NCBI RefSeq assembly: GCF_039812505.1
Contig: NZ_JBDIAQ010000051.1
Span: 1-23,462 of the forward strand
DNA: 23,462 nucleotides
Source of the DNA: Intrasporangium_A sp039812505
Lineage (GTDB): Bacteria; Actinomycetota; Actinomycetes; Actinomycetales; Dermatophilaceae
Direction: 5' to 3'
In this document: piece by piece, positions 1 through 6,632 of the stretch
Numbering within the stretch: position 1 is the first letter of the stretch
How the letters are laid out: each line of letters starts with the position of its first letter
Made by a program: the position numbers and the translations under genes
Notes under the pieces: generated by a model
Databases searched by the model: none
What the model was told of the DNA's origin: nothing
The model's input: the letters and a program-made list of their open reading frames with translations, nothing else

Positions 1-126
1 GGTTCGGGAGCCGGCCGCCATCCCGCCATCCACACCCTCGAGGCGGTCACCGCCGTCCTGACCTCGGCCACCCGGCCTCCCGGGGACACGCCCGGCACCT
101 GCCAACTTCCCCGGTTGCAGCCGTAG
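1..126 (+). CDS. Possible 3' end of an upstream gene (partial)
   Basis: Frame 1 is open from the window edge to a TAG at 124-126 and encodes 41 residues. About 85% of its codons end in G or C, as expected for a coding frame here. The segment around HPAIHTLEAVTAVL resembles the last helix of HAD-family phosphatases, and in related genomes a HAD hydrolase or gltX can lie before the tRNA-Gln/tRNA-Glu pair. That is weak inference from a short tail. The Pro/Thr-rich last 20 residues match nothing I recognise. It may simply be non-coding. Confidence 0.35.
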   Translation, partial: GSGAGRHPAIHTLEAVTAVLTSATRPPGDTPGTCQLPRLQP

Positions 127-188
127 AGCCTGGCGGCTGTTCGGTGTGTCCCGGGGGTCTCGCGGGCCGCCCGGTGGGCCCTGCCGAT

Positions 189-218
189 TTGGGCCCGCGC
201 GGGGCGGACCGGTAGTAT
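189..218 (+). promoter_or_regulatory. Promoter for tRNA-Gln
   Basis: A -35-like TTGGGC (189-194) is separated by 18 nt from a -10 TAGTAT (213-218). Transcription would start near 225, about 47 nt before the mature tRNA. The -10 fits the actinobacterial TAnnnT pattern. The -35 keeps only the TTG of TTGACA, but a similar element recurs before other translation genes in this window. Confidence 0.5.
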
Positions 219-271
219 TCGTCTTCGGTTCGCCCCGCAGCGTGCCTCGGCTCGCGCGGCGTGAAACCCCT

Positions 272-343
272 TGGGGTATGGTGTAATTGGCAACACAACG
301 GATTCTGGTTCCGTCATTCTAGGTTCGAGTCCTGGTACCCCAG
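272..343 (+). tRNA. tRNA-Gln (anticodon CTG)
   Basis: A full cloverleaf can be folded. The acceptor TGGGGTA (272-278) pairs with TACCCCA (336-342), with discriminator G at 343. The D stem is gtgt/acac, the anticodon stem is ACGGA/TCCGT (298-302/310-314), and the 7-nt loop TTCTGGT carries CTG at 305-307. The T arm is CTAGG/CCTGG around GTTCGAGT-type loop bases. The 3' CCA is not encoded. This tRNA reads CAG, the main Gln codon in a GC-rich genome. It is paired with tRNA-Glu, a common actinobacterial arrangement. Confidence 0.95.
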
Positions 344-349
344 CGATGG

Positions 350-367
350 TCGGCCCCGGTGGGCCGA
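350..367 (+). terminator. Hairpin after tRNA-Gln
   Basis: TCGGCCC (350-356) pairs perfectly with GGGCCGA (361-367) across a 4-nt loop, 7 nt after the mature tRNA. There is no T-run. It could end the tRNA-Gln transcript or guide 3' processing. A second perfect 7-bp hairpin (406-412 with 418-424) lies just upstream of tRNA-Glu. Confidence 0.4.
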
Positions 368-397
368 TTGGGAGAATCCCGAAGTTGCGGCTAGGGT
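368..397 (+). promoter_or_regulatory. Candidate internal promoter for tRNA-Glu
   Basis: TTGGGA (368-373), 18 nt of spacer, then TAGGGT (392-397) lie wholly inside the 88-nt tRNA spacer. Transcription would start near 404, about 27 nt before tRNA-Glu. The layout copies that of the tRNA-Gln promoter. It is supported only by motif and spacing. Confidence 0.4.
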
Positions 398-431
398 TTC
401 TTCGCGTGCCGGGGTTGCCGGCACACCGCAT

Positions 432-507
432 GGCCCCGTTGTGTAGCGGCCTAGCACGCCGCCCTCTCAAGGCGGTAGCGCGGGTTCGAATCCCGTCGGG
501 GCTACCA
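432..507 (+). tRNA. tRNA-Glu (anticodon CTC)
   Basis: The acceptor GGCCCCG (432-438) pairs with CGGGGCT (497-503), including one terminal G-T pair. The discriminator is A504 and CCA is encoded at 505-507. The anticodon stem CCGCC/GGCGG (459-463/471-475) encloses the loop CTCTCAA, giving anticodon CTC (466-468) for GAG codons. The T arm is present (GGTTCGAATCC). Unlike the upstream tRNA-Gln, the CCA end is in the DNA. Confidence 0.96.
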
Positions 508-511
508 TGCG

Positions 512-545
512 CGAAGGCCCGGACCCGGCACGGTCCGGGCCTTCG
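512..545. terminator. Strong hairpin terminator after tRNA-Glu
   Basis: A perfect 14-bp inverted repeat, CGAAGGCCCGGACC (512-525) and GGTCCGGGCCTTCG (532-545), encloses a 6-nt loop. It starts 5 nt after the tRNA CCA and ends 37 nt from the stop of the convergent L,D-transpeptidase gene, so it may serve both strands. It has no T-tract, as is usual in actinobacteria. Confidence 0.75.
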
Positions 546-581
546 TCGCGTCACCCCGCCGGCGGCCCCACCGGCGCCGGC

Positions 582-1556
582 TCACCAGTGGACGACGACC
601 CTGGTGCCGACCGGGGCCTCGTTGTAGAGGCGCACGATGCCGTTCCAGTCCCGCACGTTGACGCAGCCGTGGGAGCTGCCGTTGTAGCCGAGCCGGGCGA
701 AGTTGGACGAGTAGTGGATCGCCTGGCCGCCGCTGAAGAACATCGAGTACGGCATCGGGGTGTGGTAGAGGTTCGAGATCACGTCGACCTTCTTCCACGT
801 GATCGCAAAGGTGCCCTCCCGGGTCGGCAGGGCCTCGCTGCCGAAGCGGACGTCGAACTGGTACTGCGGCACCCCGTCGACGACCCGGGTGAGCATGCGG
901 GTCGACTTGCTGATGCAGATGACCCGGCCGGTCAGGCAGCGCTGGTCGACGTCCCAGCGCAGCGCAGCGGGCCCGGGCCGGGCCGGCTCGTGCACGACGT
1001 TGTTCAGCTCGTCGTTCGTCGGCGGCCGACTCATCGACACGACCCGGTCCCACGTCCGCTGGTCGAGCAGGCCGGTCGCGGCGTAGCCGCGCTTGGCCTG
1101 GAACCCCCGCACGGCGCTGGTCGTCCGGCTGCCGTAGTAGTCGGTCACGTTGCCGTCGAACCAGCGCAGCTGCTTCAGGCGCGCCTGCAGACGGCGCACC
1201 TGCGGCGACGAGTCTCCCGGCCGGAACAGCACGACCGGTGCCGGCTCGGGCGGCGGAGTGCGCGTGGGTGAAGGCGCGCGGGTGGGTGAAGGTGCGGGCG
1301 TGGCGGTGCGCGGGCGTGACGAGGTGGGCGTCGGCGACGGCGTCACGCGAGCGGGCGAGGTGGCCGGCTCGGCGGGGGCGCTCGTCGTCGTGGGGCTCGC
1401 GGTCCTCGCCGCCGAGGGGGCGACCGGGCCCGGCGCGCCGACCGGCGTGGGCGTGGCCTGCGGCCCCGCCGGCGAGCAGGCGGAGACGGCCAGGGTCAGG
1501 GCCAGGCCGAGCCCGGCGGTGCCGGCGCCGGTGCGGCGTCCACGTGCAGCTCCCAT
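582..1556 (-). CDS. L,D-transpeptidase lipoprotein (YkuD) with peptidoglycan-binding domain
   Basis: The 324-aa protein would cross-link peptidoglycan by 3-3 linkages outside the membrane. Its N-terminus is a lipoprotein signal with lipobox V-S-A-C (Cys27). A Pro/Thr/Ser/Ala-rich linker follows, then a PG_binding_1 domain (RLQARLKQL... GFQAKRGY...), then a C-terminal YkuD domain. The catalytic motif SHGCVNV has the nucleophile near Cys298, and HYSSN carries the upstream His. I chose the ATG at 1556 because AAGGAG sits 6 nt before it on the minus strand. An in-frame ATG at 1592 would add 12 residues and lacks a ribosome site. Domain order fits secreted actinobacterial transpeptidases. The substrate is inferred from the family. 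Confidence 0.9.
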   Translation of the reverse strand: MGAARGRRTGAGTAGLGLALTLAVSACSPAGPQATPTPVGAPGPVAPSAARTASPTTTSAPAEPATSPARVTPSPTPTSSRPRTATPAPSPTRAPSPTRTPPPEPAPVVLFRPGDSSPQVRRLQARLKQLRWFDGNVTDYYGSRTTSAVRGFQAKRGYAATGLLDQRTWDRVVSMSRPPTNDELNNVVHEPARPGPAALRWDVDQRCLTGRVICISKSTRMLTRVVDGVPQYQFDVRFGSEALPTREGTFAITWKKVDVISNLYHTPMPYSMFFSGGQAIHYSSNFARLGYNGSSHGCVNVRDWNGIVRLYNEAPVGTRVVVHW

Positions 1557-1774
1557 GGCGGCTCCTTGGCGAGTGCGGGTCGAGGCAGGCATTCAGCGTG
1601 ACGCGGTCGGGGGTCGAATGGTCGGCAACGCCGGGTCGGTGGGGCAGAACGTGACCGATCCGTTGTGCACCGTCGCCTGGAGGGTATGCCGCCGAGCCGC
1701 CGGCCGCACGTCGAGCCGGCTCCGCTGCCCCGCGCCGGCCCCGCTGGCGTGCGGCAGGGACCGGGGGAGTGGCG

Positions 1775-1791
1775 CGCGGGAGGAGCCCGCG
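1775..1791 (-). terminator. Short hairpin downstream of the IclR-type regulator
   Basis: CGCGGG (1775-1780) and CCCGCG (1786-1791) flank a 5-nt loop, 16 nt past the regulator's stop on the minus strand. The stem is only 6 bp and has no T-run. The rest of the 251-nt gap to the L,D-transpeptidase (1557-1807) shows no gene that I can support. Confidence 0.35.
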
Positions 1792-1807
1792 AGGTGGCCG
1801 GCGGTGC

Positions 1808-2548
1808 TCAGTCGTCGTGCTGCTGTTGCTGCGCGTGGGCGCGACGCAGCACCTCGGTCAGCTTGTTGGCGCCGGCCACCACGGTCGCGGCGTGCAGCCG
1901 ACCGGGCTGACGGGAGAGCCGTTCGATCGGCCCGGAGATGGACACCGCGGCGACGACCCGCCCGGACGGCCCGCGGACCGGGGCCGACACCGAGGCCACG
2001 CCGGGCTCGCGCTCGGCCACGCTCTGGGCCCAGCCGCGGCGGCGCACCCCGGACAGGGTCGTGGCGGTGAACGCGGCGCCGTGCAGGCCGCGGTGCAGCC
2101 GGTCCGGCTCCTCCCAGGCGAGCAGGACCTGGGCGGCCGAGCCGGCCAGCATCGACAGGGTGGCCCCGACAGGGATCGAGTCGCGCAGCCCGACCGGTCG
2201 CTCCGCCGCCGCGACGCAGATGCGCTGGTCGCCCTGCCGCCGGAACAGCTGGGCGCTCTCGTTGGTGTGGTCGCGCAGGGCCCCGAGCACCGGTCCCGCG
2301 GCGGCGAGCAGCCGGTCCTCGCCCGCGGCGGACGCGAGCTCCCCGAGGCGCGGACCCAGGACGAAGCGGCCCTGCATGTCGCGGGCGACGAGGCGGTGGT
2401 GCTCCAGCGCGACGGCGAGCCGGTGGGCGGTCGGCCGGGCCAGACCGGTCGCGCTGACCAGCTGGGCCAGCGTCGCGGGACCACCCTCGAGGGCGCCGAG
2501 GACGGTCGCGGCCTTGTCGAGTACACCGACCCCACTTGACTTGTCCAT
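1808..2548 (-). CDS. ndgR: IclR-family regulator, NdgR/LeuR-like
   Basis: The 246-aa protein has an N-terminal winged helix (about residues 8-65, with ATLAQLVSATGLARPTAHRL as the helix-turn-helix) and a C-terminal IclR effector domain (about 75-235). A Gln-rich tail, AQQQQHDD, follows. IclR genes divergent from leuCD in actinobacteria are NdgR/LeuR, regulators of leucine and other amino-acid pathways, and the context here is identical. I chose the ATG at 2548 because the IclR fold begins there. Upstream in-frame ATG codons would add residues with no family match. There is no Shine-Dalgarno, but TATCAT lies 4 nt upstream, so the mRNA may be leaderless. The effector ligand cannot be read from sequence. 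Confidence 0.88.
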   Translation of the reverse strand: MDKSSGVGVLDKAATVLGALEGGPATLAQLVSATGLARPTAHRLAVALEHHRLVARDMQGRFVLGPRLGELASAAGEDRLLAAAGPVLGALRDHTNESAQLFRRQGDQRICVAAAERPVGLRDSIPVGATLSMLAGSAAQVLLAWEEPDRLHRGLHGAAFTATTLSGVRRRGWAQSVAEREPGVASVSAPVRGPSGRVVAAVSISGPIERLSRQPGRLHAATVVAGANKLTEVLRRAHAQQQQHDD

Positions 2549-2556
2549 GACATGAT

Positions 2557-2585
2557 ATTGACGTCTCAGGCACTGAGACGTCAAT
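2557..2585. promoter_or_regulatory. Perfect 29-bp palindrome, probable NdgR operator
   Basis: ATTGACGTCTCAG (2557-2569) is the exact reverse complement of the 13 nt at 2573-2585, with central GCA. It lies between the divergent regulator and leuC, starting 9 nt from the regulator's ATG. Each arm contains TTGACG, a good -35 hexamer on each strand. A bound dimer or tetramer could therefore block both promoters. IclR proteins bind such symmetric sites. The binding itself is inferred. Confidence 0.75.
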
Positions 2586-2685
2586 TCGCGACGCGCCGAA
2601 AAGGACGACGCTGGACTGACGAGCGCCACCGCCGCCCCGTGCGGCTGCGCGTGCCCGGCCGTCCAGTTGCCGCAGCGGAGGAACC

Positions 2686-4101
2686 ATGTCAGGAACACTG
2701 GCCGAGAAGGTCTGGGATGCGCACGTCGTGCGGCGCGCCGAGGGCGAGCCCGACCTGCTCTACATCGACCTGCACCTCATCCACGAGGTGACCAGCCCGC
2801 AGGCCTTCGAGGGTCTGCGGCTGGCCGGCCGGCCGGTGCGGCGGCCCGAGCTCACCCTCGCCACCGAGGACCACAACGTCCCGACCACGCCGGGTCCGAT
2901 CGAGGACCCCGTCTCGAAGGTGCAGGTCGAGACGCTCCGGCGCAACTGCGAGCAGTTCGGCGTCCGGCTCTACCCGATGGGTGACATCGAGCAGGGCATC
3001 GTGCACGTCGTCGGTCCCCAGCTCGGTCTGACCCAGCCCGGCATGACGGTCGTCTGCGGCGACAGTCACACCTCGACCCACGGCGCGTTCGGGGCGCTCG
3101 CCTTCGGGATCGGCACCTCCGAGGTCGAACACGTCCTGGCGACCCAGACCCTGCCGCTCAAGCCGTTCCGGACGATGGCCGTGAACGTGCGCGGGCGGCT
3201 GGCCGACGGCGTCACGGCCAAGGACGTCATCCTCGCGGTCATCGCCGAGATCGGCACCGGCGGCGGCCAGGGCTACGTCCTGGAGTACCGCGGCGAGGCC
3301 GTCGAGGCGCTCTCGATGGAGGCCCGGATGACGATCTGCAACATGTCGATCGAGGCCGGGGCCCGAGCCGGCATGATCGCCCCCGACGAGACCACCTTCG
3401 CCTACCTGCAGGGCCGGCCGCACGCGCCGAAGGGCGCCGACTGGGACGCCGCCGTCGCGTACTGGCGCGCGCTGCGCACCGACGACGATGCCGTCTTCGA
3501 CGCCGAGGTGGAGATCGACGCCTCCACCCTGACGCCGTTCGTGACGTGGGGGACCAACCCGGGACAGGGACTGCCGCTCGGCGGGTCCGTGCCCGACCCG
3601 GAGTCCTTCGCCGACGAGAGCGACCGGCTCGCAGCGCAGAACGCCCTGGCCTACATGGGCCTGGAGCCGGGTACCGCGTTGCGCGACATCAGGGTCGACA
3701 CCGTCTTCCTCGGCTCGTGCACCAACGGGCGCATCGAGGACCTCCGCGCCGCGGCCGCGGTGGTCAAGGGGCGGCACGTGGCCCAGGGTGTCCGGATGCT
3801 CGTCGTGCCCGGGTCGGCGAAGGTGCGGCGGCAGGCCGAGACCGAGGGCCTCGACCGGGTCTTCACCGAGGCCGGCGCCGAGTGGCGCCTCCCCGGGTGC
3901 TCGATGTGCCTGGGCATGAACCCGGACACCCTCTCGCCCGGGGAGCGGTGCGCCTCGACGTCCAACCGCAACTTCGAGGGGCGTCAGGGCAAGGGCGGCC
4001 GGACCCACCTGGTCAGCCCCGTCGTCGCAGCGGCGACCGCCCTGCGCGGCACGCTGTCGAGCCCGGCCGACCTTCCGACCGGCACCCTGCAGGAGGCCTG
4101 A
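2686..4101 (+). CDS. leuC: 3-isopropylmalate dehydratase large subunit
   Basis: This 471-aa protein is the catalytic, iron-sulfur-bearing subunit of isopropylmalate isomerase. It converts 2-isopropylmalate to 3-isopropylmalate in leucine synthesis, with LeuD. Aconitase-family motifs are intact: GDSHTSTHGAFGALAFG, GSCTNGR with Cys345, and CSMCLGMN with Cys405 and Cys408, the three ligands of the [4Fe-4S] cluster. Length is normal for the family. The ATG at 2686 follows GGAGGA with proper spacing. The leader from the palindrome is about 100 nt, and I see no leucine-rich attenuation peptide in it. leuD starts 3 nt after the stop, so the two form an operon, probably controlled by the divergent NdgR-like protein. 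Confidence 0.97.
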   Translation: MSGTLAEKVWDAHVVRRAEGEPDLLYIDLHLIHEVTSPQAFEGLRLAGRPVRRPELTLATEDHNVPTTPGPIEDPVSKVQVETLRRNCEQFGVRLYPMGDIEQGIVHVVGPQLGLTQPGMTVVCGDSHTSTHGAFGALAFGIGTSEVEHVLATQTLPLKPFRTMAVNVRGRLADGVTAKDVILAVIAEIGTGGGQGYVLEYRGEAVEALSMEARMTICNMSIEAGARAGMIAPDETTFAYLQGRPHAPKGADWDAAVAYWRALRTDDDAVFDAEVEIDASTLTPFVTWGTNPGQGLPLGGSVPDPESFADESDRLAAQNALAYMGLEPGTALRDIRVDTVFLGSCTNGRIEDLRAAAAVVKGRHVAQGVRMLVVPGSAKVRRQAETEGLDRVFTEAGAEWRLPGCSMCLGMNPDTLSPGERCASTSNRNFEGRQGKGGRTHLVSPVVAAATALRGTLSSPADLPTGTLQEA

Positions 4102-4104
4102 GCC

Positions 4105-4698
4105 ATGGACAAGTTCGAGAGCCACACCGGGGTGGGCGTGCCGCTGCGTCGCGGCAACGTCGACACCGACCAGATCATCCCAGCGGTGTACCTCAAGCGG
4201 GTCACCCGGACCGGTTTCGAGGACGGGCTGTTCGCCGCCTGGCGCGCCGACCCGTCCTTCGTGCTCAACAACCCGGTGTATGCCGCCGGCTCGGTCCTGG
4301 TGGCCGGCCCCGACTTCGGCACGGGGTCGAGTCGCGAGCACGCGGTCTGGGCGCTGATGGACTACGGCTTCCGCGTCGTGATCAGCTCCCGGTTCGCCGA
4401 CATCTTCCGCGGCAACAGCGGCAAGGGCGGCCTCGTCGCCGCGGTGGTCTCCCAGGACAACGTCGAGCTGCTGTGGAAGTACCTCGAGACCCACCCCGGG
4501 GCGCAGGTCACCGTCGACCTGCCGGCCCGCACCGTGACGGCCGGCGACATCGTCGCGCCCTTCGAGATCGACGACTACACCCGGTGGCGGCTGCTCGAGG
4601 GGCTCGACGACATCGGGCTGACCCTGCGCCATGAGCACGAGGTGACCGAGTTCGAGCGCCACCGCCCCTCCTTCAAGCCGGTGACGACGCCGGGCTGA
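4105..4698 (+). CDS. leuD: 3-isopropylmalate dehydratase small subunit
   Basis: The 197-aa protein is the swivel-domain partner of LeuC. The family core is clear: NVDTDQIIPAVYLKR near residues 18-32, and FGTGSSREHAVWAL, the substrate-binding loop, near 72-85. The length matches LeuD. AGGAGG at 4091-4096 lies inside the leuC end, 8 nt before the ATG, so translation is coupled. A small hairpin, CCGGGC/GCCCGG (4690-4704), straddles the TGA stop and may act as a weak end signal. The 276-nt gap after it carries the hup control region. Confidence 0.96.
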   Translation: MDKFESHTGVGVPLRRGNVDTDQIIPAVYLKRVTRTGFEDGLFAAWRADPSFVLNNPVYAAGSVLVAGPDFGTGSSREHAVWALMDYGFRVVISSRFADIFRGNSGKGGLVAAVVSQDNVELLWKYLETHPGAQVTVDLPARTVTAGDIVAPFEIDDYTRWRLLEGLDDIGLTLRHEHEVTEFERHRPSFKPVTTPG

Positions 4699-4837
4699 GC
4701 CCGGACTCCGCCCGCGCCACCGCGAGCTGGAGCGAATCCCATTGGGCCGCAGTGCGACCCGTCCTCGGGGTGTGGTGGGGCGAGCGCGTGGGCGCAACGT
4801 CGGGCTTCCGGTACGGAACCCCCACGGTGTCGGCAAA

Positions 4838-4869
4838 CTCGTTGCGACACAACGAGAACACGGTTCTCG
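4838..4869 (+). repeat. Two overlapping inverted repeats upstream of hup
   Basis: CTCGTTG (4838-4844) pairs with CAACGAG (4850-4856), and CGAGAAC (4853-4859) pairs with GTTCTCG (4863-4869). They share CGAG at 4853-4856, so only one can form at a time. They lie upstream of a candidate -10 TACGGT (4897-4902) and might be operators or, if transcribed, alternative hairpins. No function is known to me. Confidence 0.45.
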
Positions 4870-4974
4870 GTGGTGGACCTCGGTGGTGCCTGCCCCTACG
4901 GTCGGAGGAAGCCGGATCCTTCCGGGCCCAATCGTCGGGTCGCCCGACACCGATATTCCTCTGGAGGGGAAGAC

Positions 4975-5586
4975 GTGAACAAGGCAGAACTGATCGACGC
5001 CCTAGAAGTGAAGGTCGGGAGCAAGAAGGTCGCCTCCGACGCCCTCGAGAGCTTTCTCGACATCGTGATCCGTGAGGTGGCCAGGGGCGGGAAGGTCGGC
5101 ATCACCGGCTTCGGCACCTTCGAGCGCGCGGACCGAGGTGCGCGCACCGGGCGCAACCCCAAGACGGGCGAGACGGTCAAGATCAAGAAGACCCGGGTCC
5201 CGAAGTTCCGGGCCGGCACCAACTTCAAGGAGGTCGTCGCCGGCCGCAAGAAGCTCGCGAAGGGCGTCCCCGCAGCCTCCCGCGCGTCCGCCTCCACCGC
5301 GACCGCCGCGGCCACGAAGACCGCGGCCGGCAAGAAGGCTGCCGCGACGAAGTCGACCGCGACGAAGTCGACCGCGAAGTCGACCACCAAGACCGCGCCG
5401 GCCCGCGGCGCCACGAAGGCGGCTGCCACCAAGGCGGCTCCCGCGGCGAAGGCGACCAGCCGCACCGCCAAGGCCGCCGCGACGAAGAAGACCGCGTCGG
5501 CGACGAAGAGCTCGTCGACTGCGAAGAAGACCACCGCACGCACCACGACGGCCAAGAAGTCGACTGCGCGGCCTGCGGCCCAGTGA
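4975..5586 (+). CDS. hup: HU-family nucleoid protein with histone H1-like C-terminal tail
   Basis: Residues 1-90 form a complete HU fold: MNKAELIDAL start, GFGTFE, GRNPKTGE in the DNA-binding arm, and PKFRAGTNFKE. Residues 95-203 are a low-complexity tail of Lys, Ala and Thr in KS/KT/KK patches. This two-part design matches mycobacterial HupB and Streptomyces HupS, which bend and compact DNA. The tail should bind DNA without sequence specificity. I chose the GTG at 4975 because GGAGGGG lies 6-7 nt upstream and the HU fold starts there. The frame is open 35 codons further upstream, but that stretch does not resemble HU. The gene has its own transcription unit between leuCD and a convergent small gene. 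Tail residues are possible targets for modification, which cannot be seen here. Confidence 0.95.
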   Translation: MNKAELIDALEVKVGSKKVASDALESFLDIVIREVARGGKVGITGFGTFERADRGARTGRNPKTGETVKIKKTRVPKFRAGTNFKEVVAGRKKLAKGVPAASRASASTATAAATKTAAGKKAAATKSTATKSTAKSTTKTAPARGATKAAATKAAPAAKATSRTAKAAATKKTASATKSSSTAKKTTARTTTAKKSTARPAAQ

Positions 5587-5636
5587 TCGGGCAGGCACCG
5601 GTGGGGGCGGCCCCGGTCGGTGCGGCCCTCACCCCC

Positions 5637-5849
5637 TCACCTGATCGGCCGGCCGCCGCCCACGCCGACGATCCGTAGCGCGGTCACCCGGTCGCCGCTG
5701 ACCTCGACGGTCAGGCGTTGCCCGAGGCGAAGGTGTCGCAGCCCGCTCGTGGCGAACGCCGCCGCGTCGAAGGGCAGCTCGACGCCGTCGTCGCGAAGGA
5801 CGCTGCCCGCGAGGGTGTCCGGGTCGAAGCGGTGGACGGTTGCCTGCAC
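5637..5849 (-). CDS. Small cold-shock-domain-like protein
   Basis: The 70-aa protein can be aligned by eye to the five-strand cold-shock OB fold. An opening ATVHRFDPDTLAGSVL replaces the usual TVKWFN..KGFGFI, then come DGVELPFDAAAF, a GLRHLRLGQRLTVEV turn and strand, and a final VTALRIV. The RNA-binding aromatics of true CspA proteins are mostly lost, so nucleic-acid binding is uncertain. The GTG at 5849 has only a weak ribosome site. It follows cofC by 9 nt on the same strand, so they probably share an mRNA. The fold call is inference. The reading frame is supported by strong GC3 and by its fit between neighbours. Confidence 0.7.
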   Translation of the reverse strand: MQATVHRFDPDTLAGSVLRDDGVELPFDAAAFATSGLRHLRLGQRLTVEVSGDRVTALRIVGVGGGRPIR

Positions 5850-5858
5850 GGGCCCAAC

Positions 5859-6521
5859 CTAGCCGGTGGACGTCGCCCGGTGGTCCGGCCCGGGCGGGAC
5901 CGCGAGGCCGAGCGCGACACGGGTGGCCGGCCCGAGTCCGAGGCGGACGGCGGCCGCGAGGGACTGCGGGTCGTCGACGTCGTGCCGCAGCCGGGGCAGG
6001 TCCAGCTCGAGGCGGGCCGCACCCTGACCGGCATGGGCGGCCGCGCTGTGCGCGCCGAACTCCGGCACGATGACCCGGCCGCCGCGCAGGACCGTGCCCG
6101 ACCCCTCCTCGTCGGGGACGAACCACTCGCCGGCGCAACCCCCCGTGCCGAGTGCCGCAGCGAGGTCGTCCGGCGTCAGGCACGGCAGGTCACCGAGCAG
6201 GACGGCGCGGGCCGGCCCCTCGGGCAGCTGGGCGAGCCCGGCCCGGATCGCTGCGTTCAGCCCCCTCCCAGGGTCCGGTACGACGTGCACGCCGACGTCC
6301 GTCCAGTGCTCCGACAGACCGGTGTCGGCGGTGACCAGCCAGGTTCGGGCCGCCCCGACGGCGGCCACGACGGCGCTCAGTGTGTCGTCGGCCAGGGCCC
6401 GGCTCAGGCGGGTGCGCAGGGCCCCGGCAGGGGCCAGCCGGGACTTGCCGTGCCGGGTGTCCTTGACCGGCACGACGACGTGCCAGTTACAGGCCGGTGC
6501 CCGAGGAGTCGCGGTCAGCAT
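5859..6521 (-). CDS. cofC: 2-phospho-L-lactate / phosphoenolpyruvate guanylyltransferase
   Basis: The 220-aa protein belongs to the CofC/FbiD family, which activates 2-phospholactate or phosphoenolpyruvate with GTP in coenzyme F420 synthesis. The N-terminal nucleotide-binding motif VVVPVKDTRHGKSRLAP is diagnostic. LLGDLPCL fits the metal-binding Asp, and a central GSGTVLRGG loop is also typical. Which phospho-acid it uses cannot be told. The ATG at 6521 was chosen because the domain begins 14 residues later. The frame runs much further upstream, but that is antisense to plsC. It is divergent from plsC and followed closely by the cold-shock-like gene. Its presence implies the organism makes F420. 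Confidence 0.88.
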   Translation of the reverse strand: MLTATPRAPACNWHVVVPVKDTRHGKSRLAPAGALRTRLSRALADDTLSAVVAAVGAARTWLVTADTGLSEHWTDVGVHVVPDPGRGLNAAIRAGLAQLPEGPARAVLLGDLPCLTPDDLAAALGTGGCAGEWFVPDEEGSGTVLRGGRVIVPEFGAHSAAAHAGQGAARLELDLPRLRHDVDDPQSLAAAVRLGLGPATRVALGLAVPPGPDHRATSTG

Positions 6522-6632
6522 GGTCCCCGGATTCTCCCACCCACCCCCGGTGGTCTCGACAGCCCGCCCGTCGGTGGAGAGACTGATGCCCACACTCGCG
6601 CCCGGTGGCGCCCGACCCAGGAGGTCCATGTC

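Noticed and set aside
2587..2685. Leucine attenuation leader peptide before leuC
   Set aside because: No short frame with a run of Leu codons and its own ribosome site was found in the leader.
2689..4950. 753-residue open frame antisense to leuC and leuD
   Set aside because: It is a GC-bias shadow: low-complexity Arg/Gly/Asp/Val composition, no family resemblance, and leuC/leuD on the other strand are unmistakable.
4896..5555. 219-residue hydrophobic-looking antisense frame over hup
   Set aside because: Its Val/Ala/Phe richness is the complement of the Lys/Thr/Ala codons of the HU tail, not a membrane protein.
5718..6632. N-terminal extension of the plsC frame
   Set aside because: It runs antisense over cofC and the cold-shock-like gene. 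A strong AGGAGG precedes the GTG at 6633, where acyltransferase homology begins.
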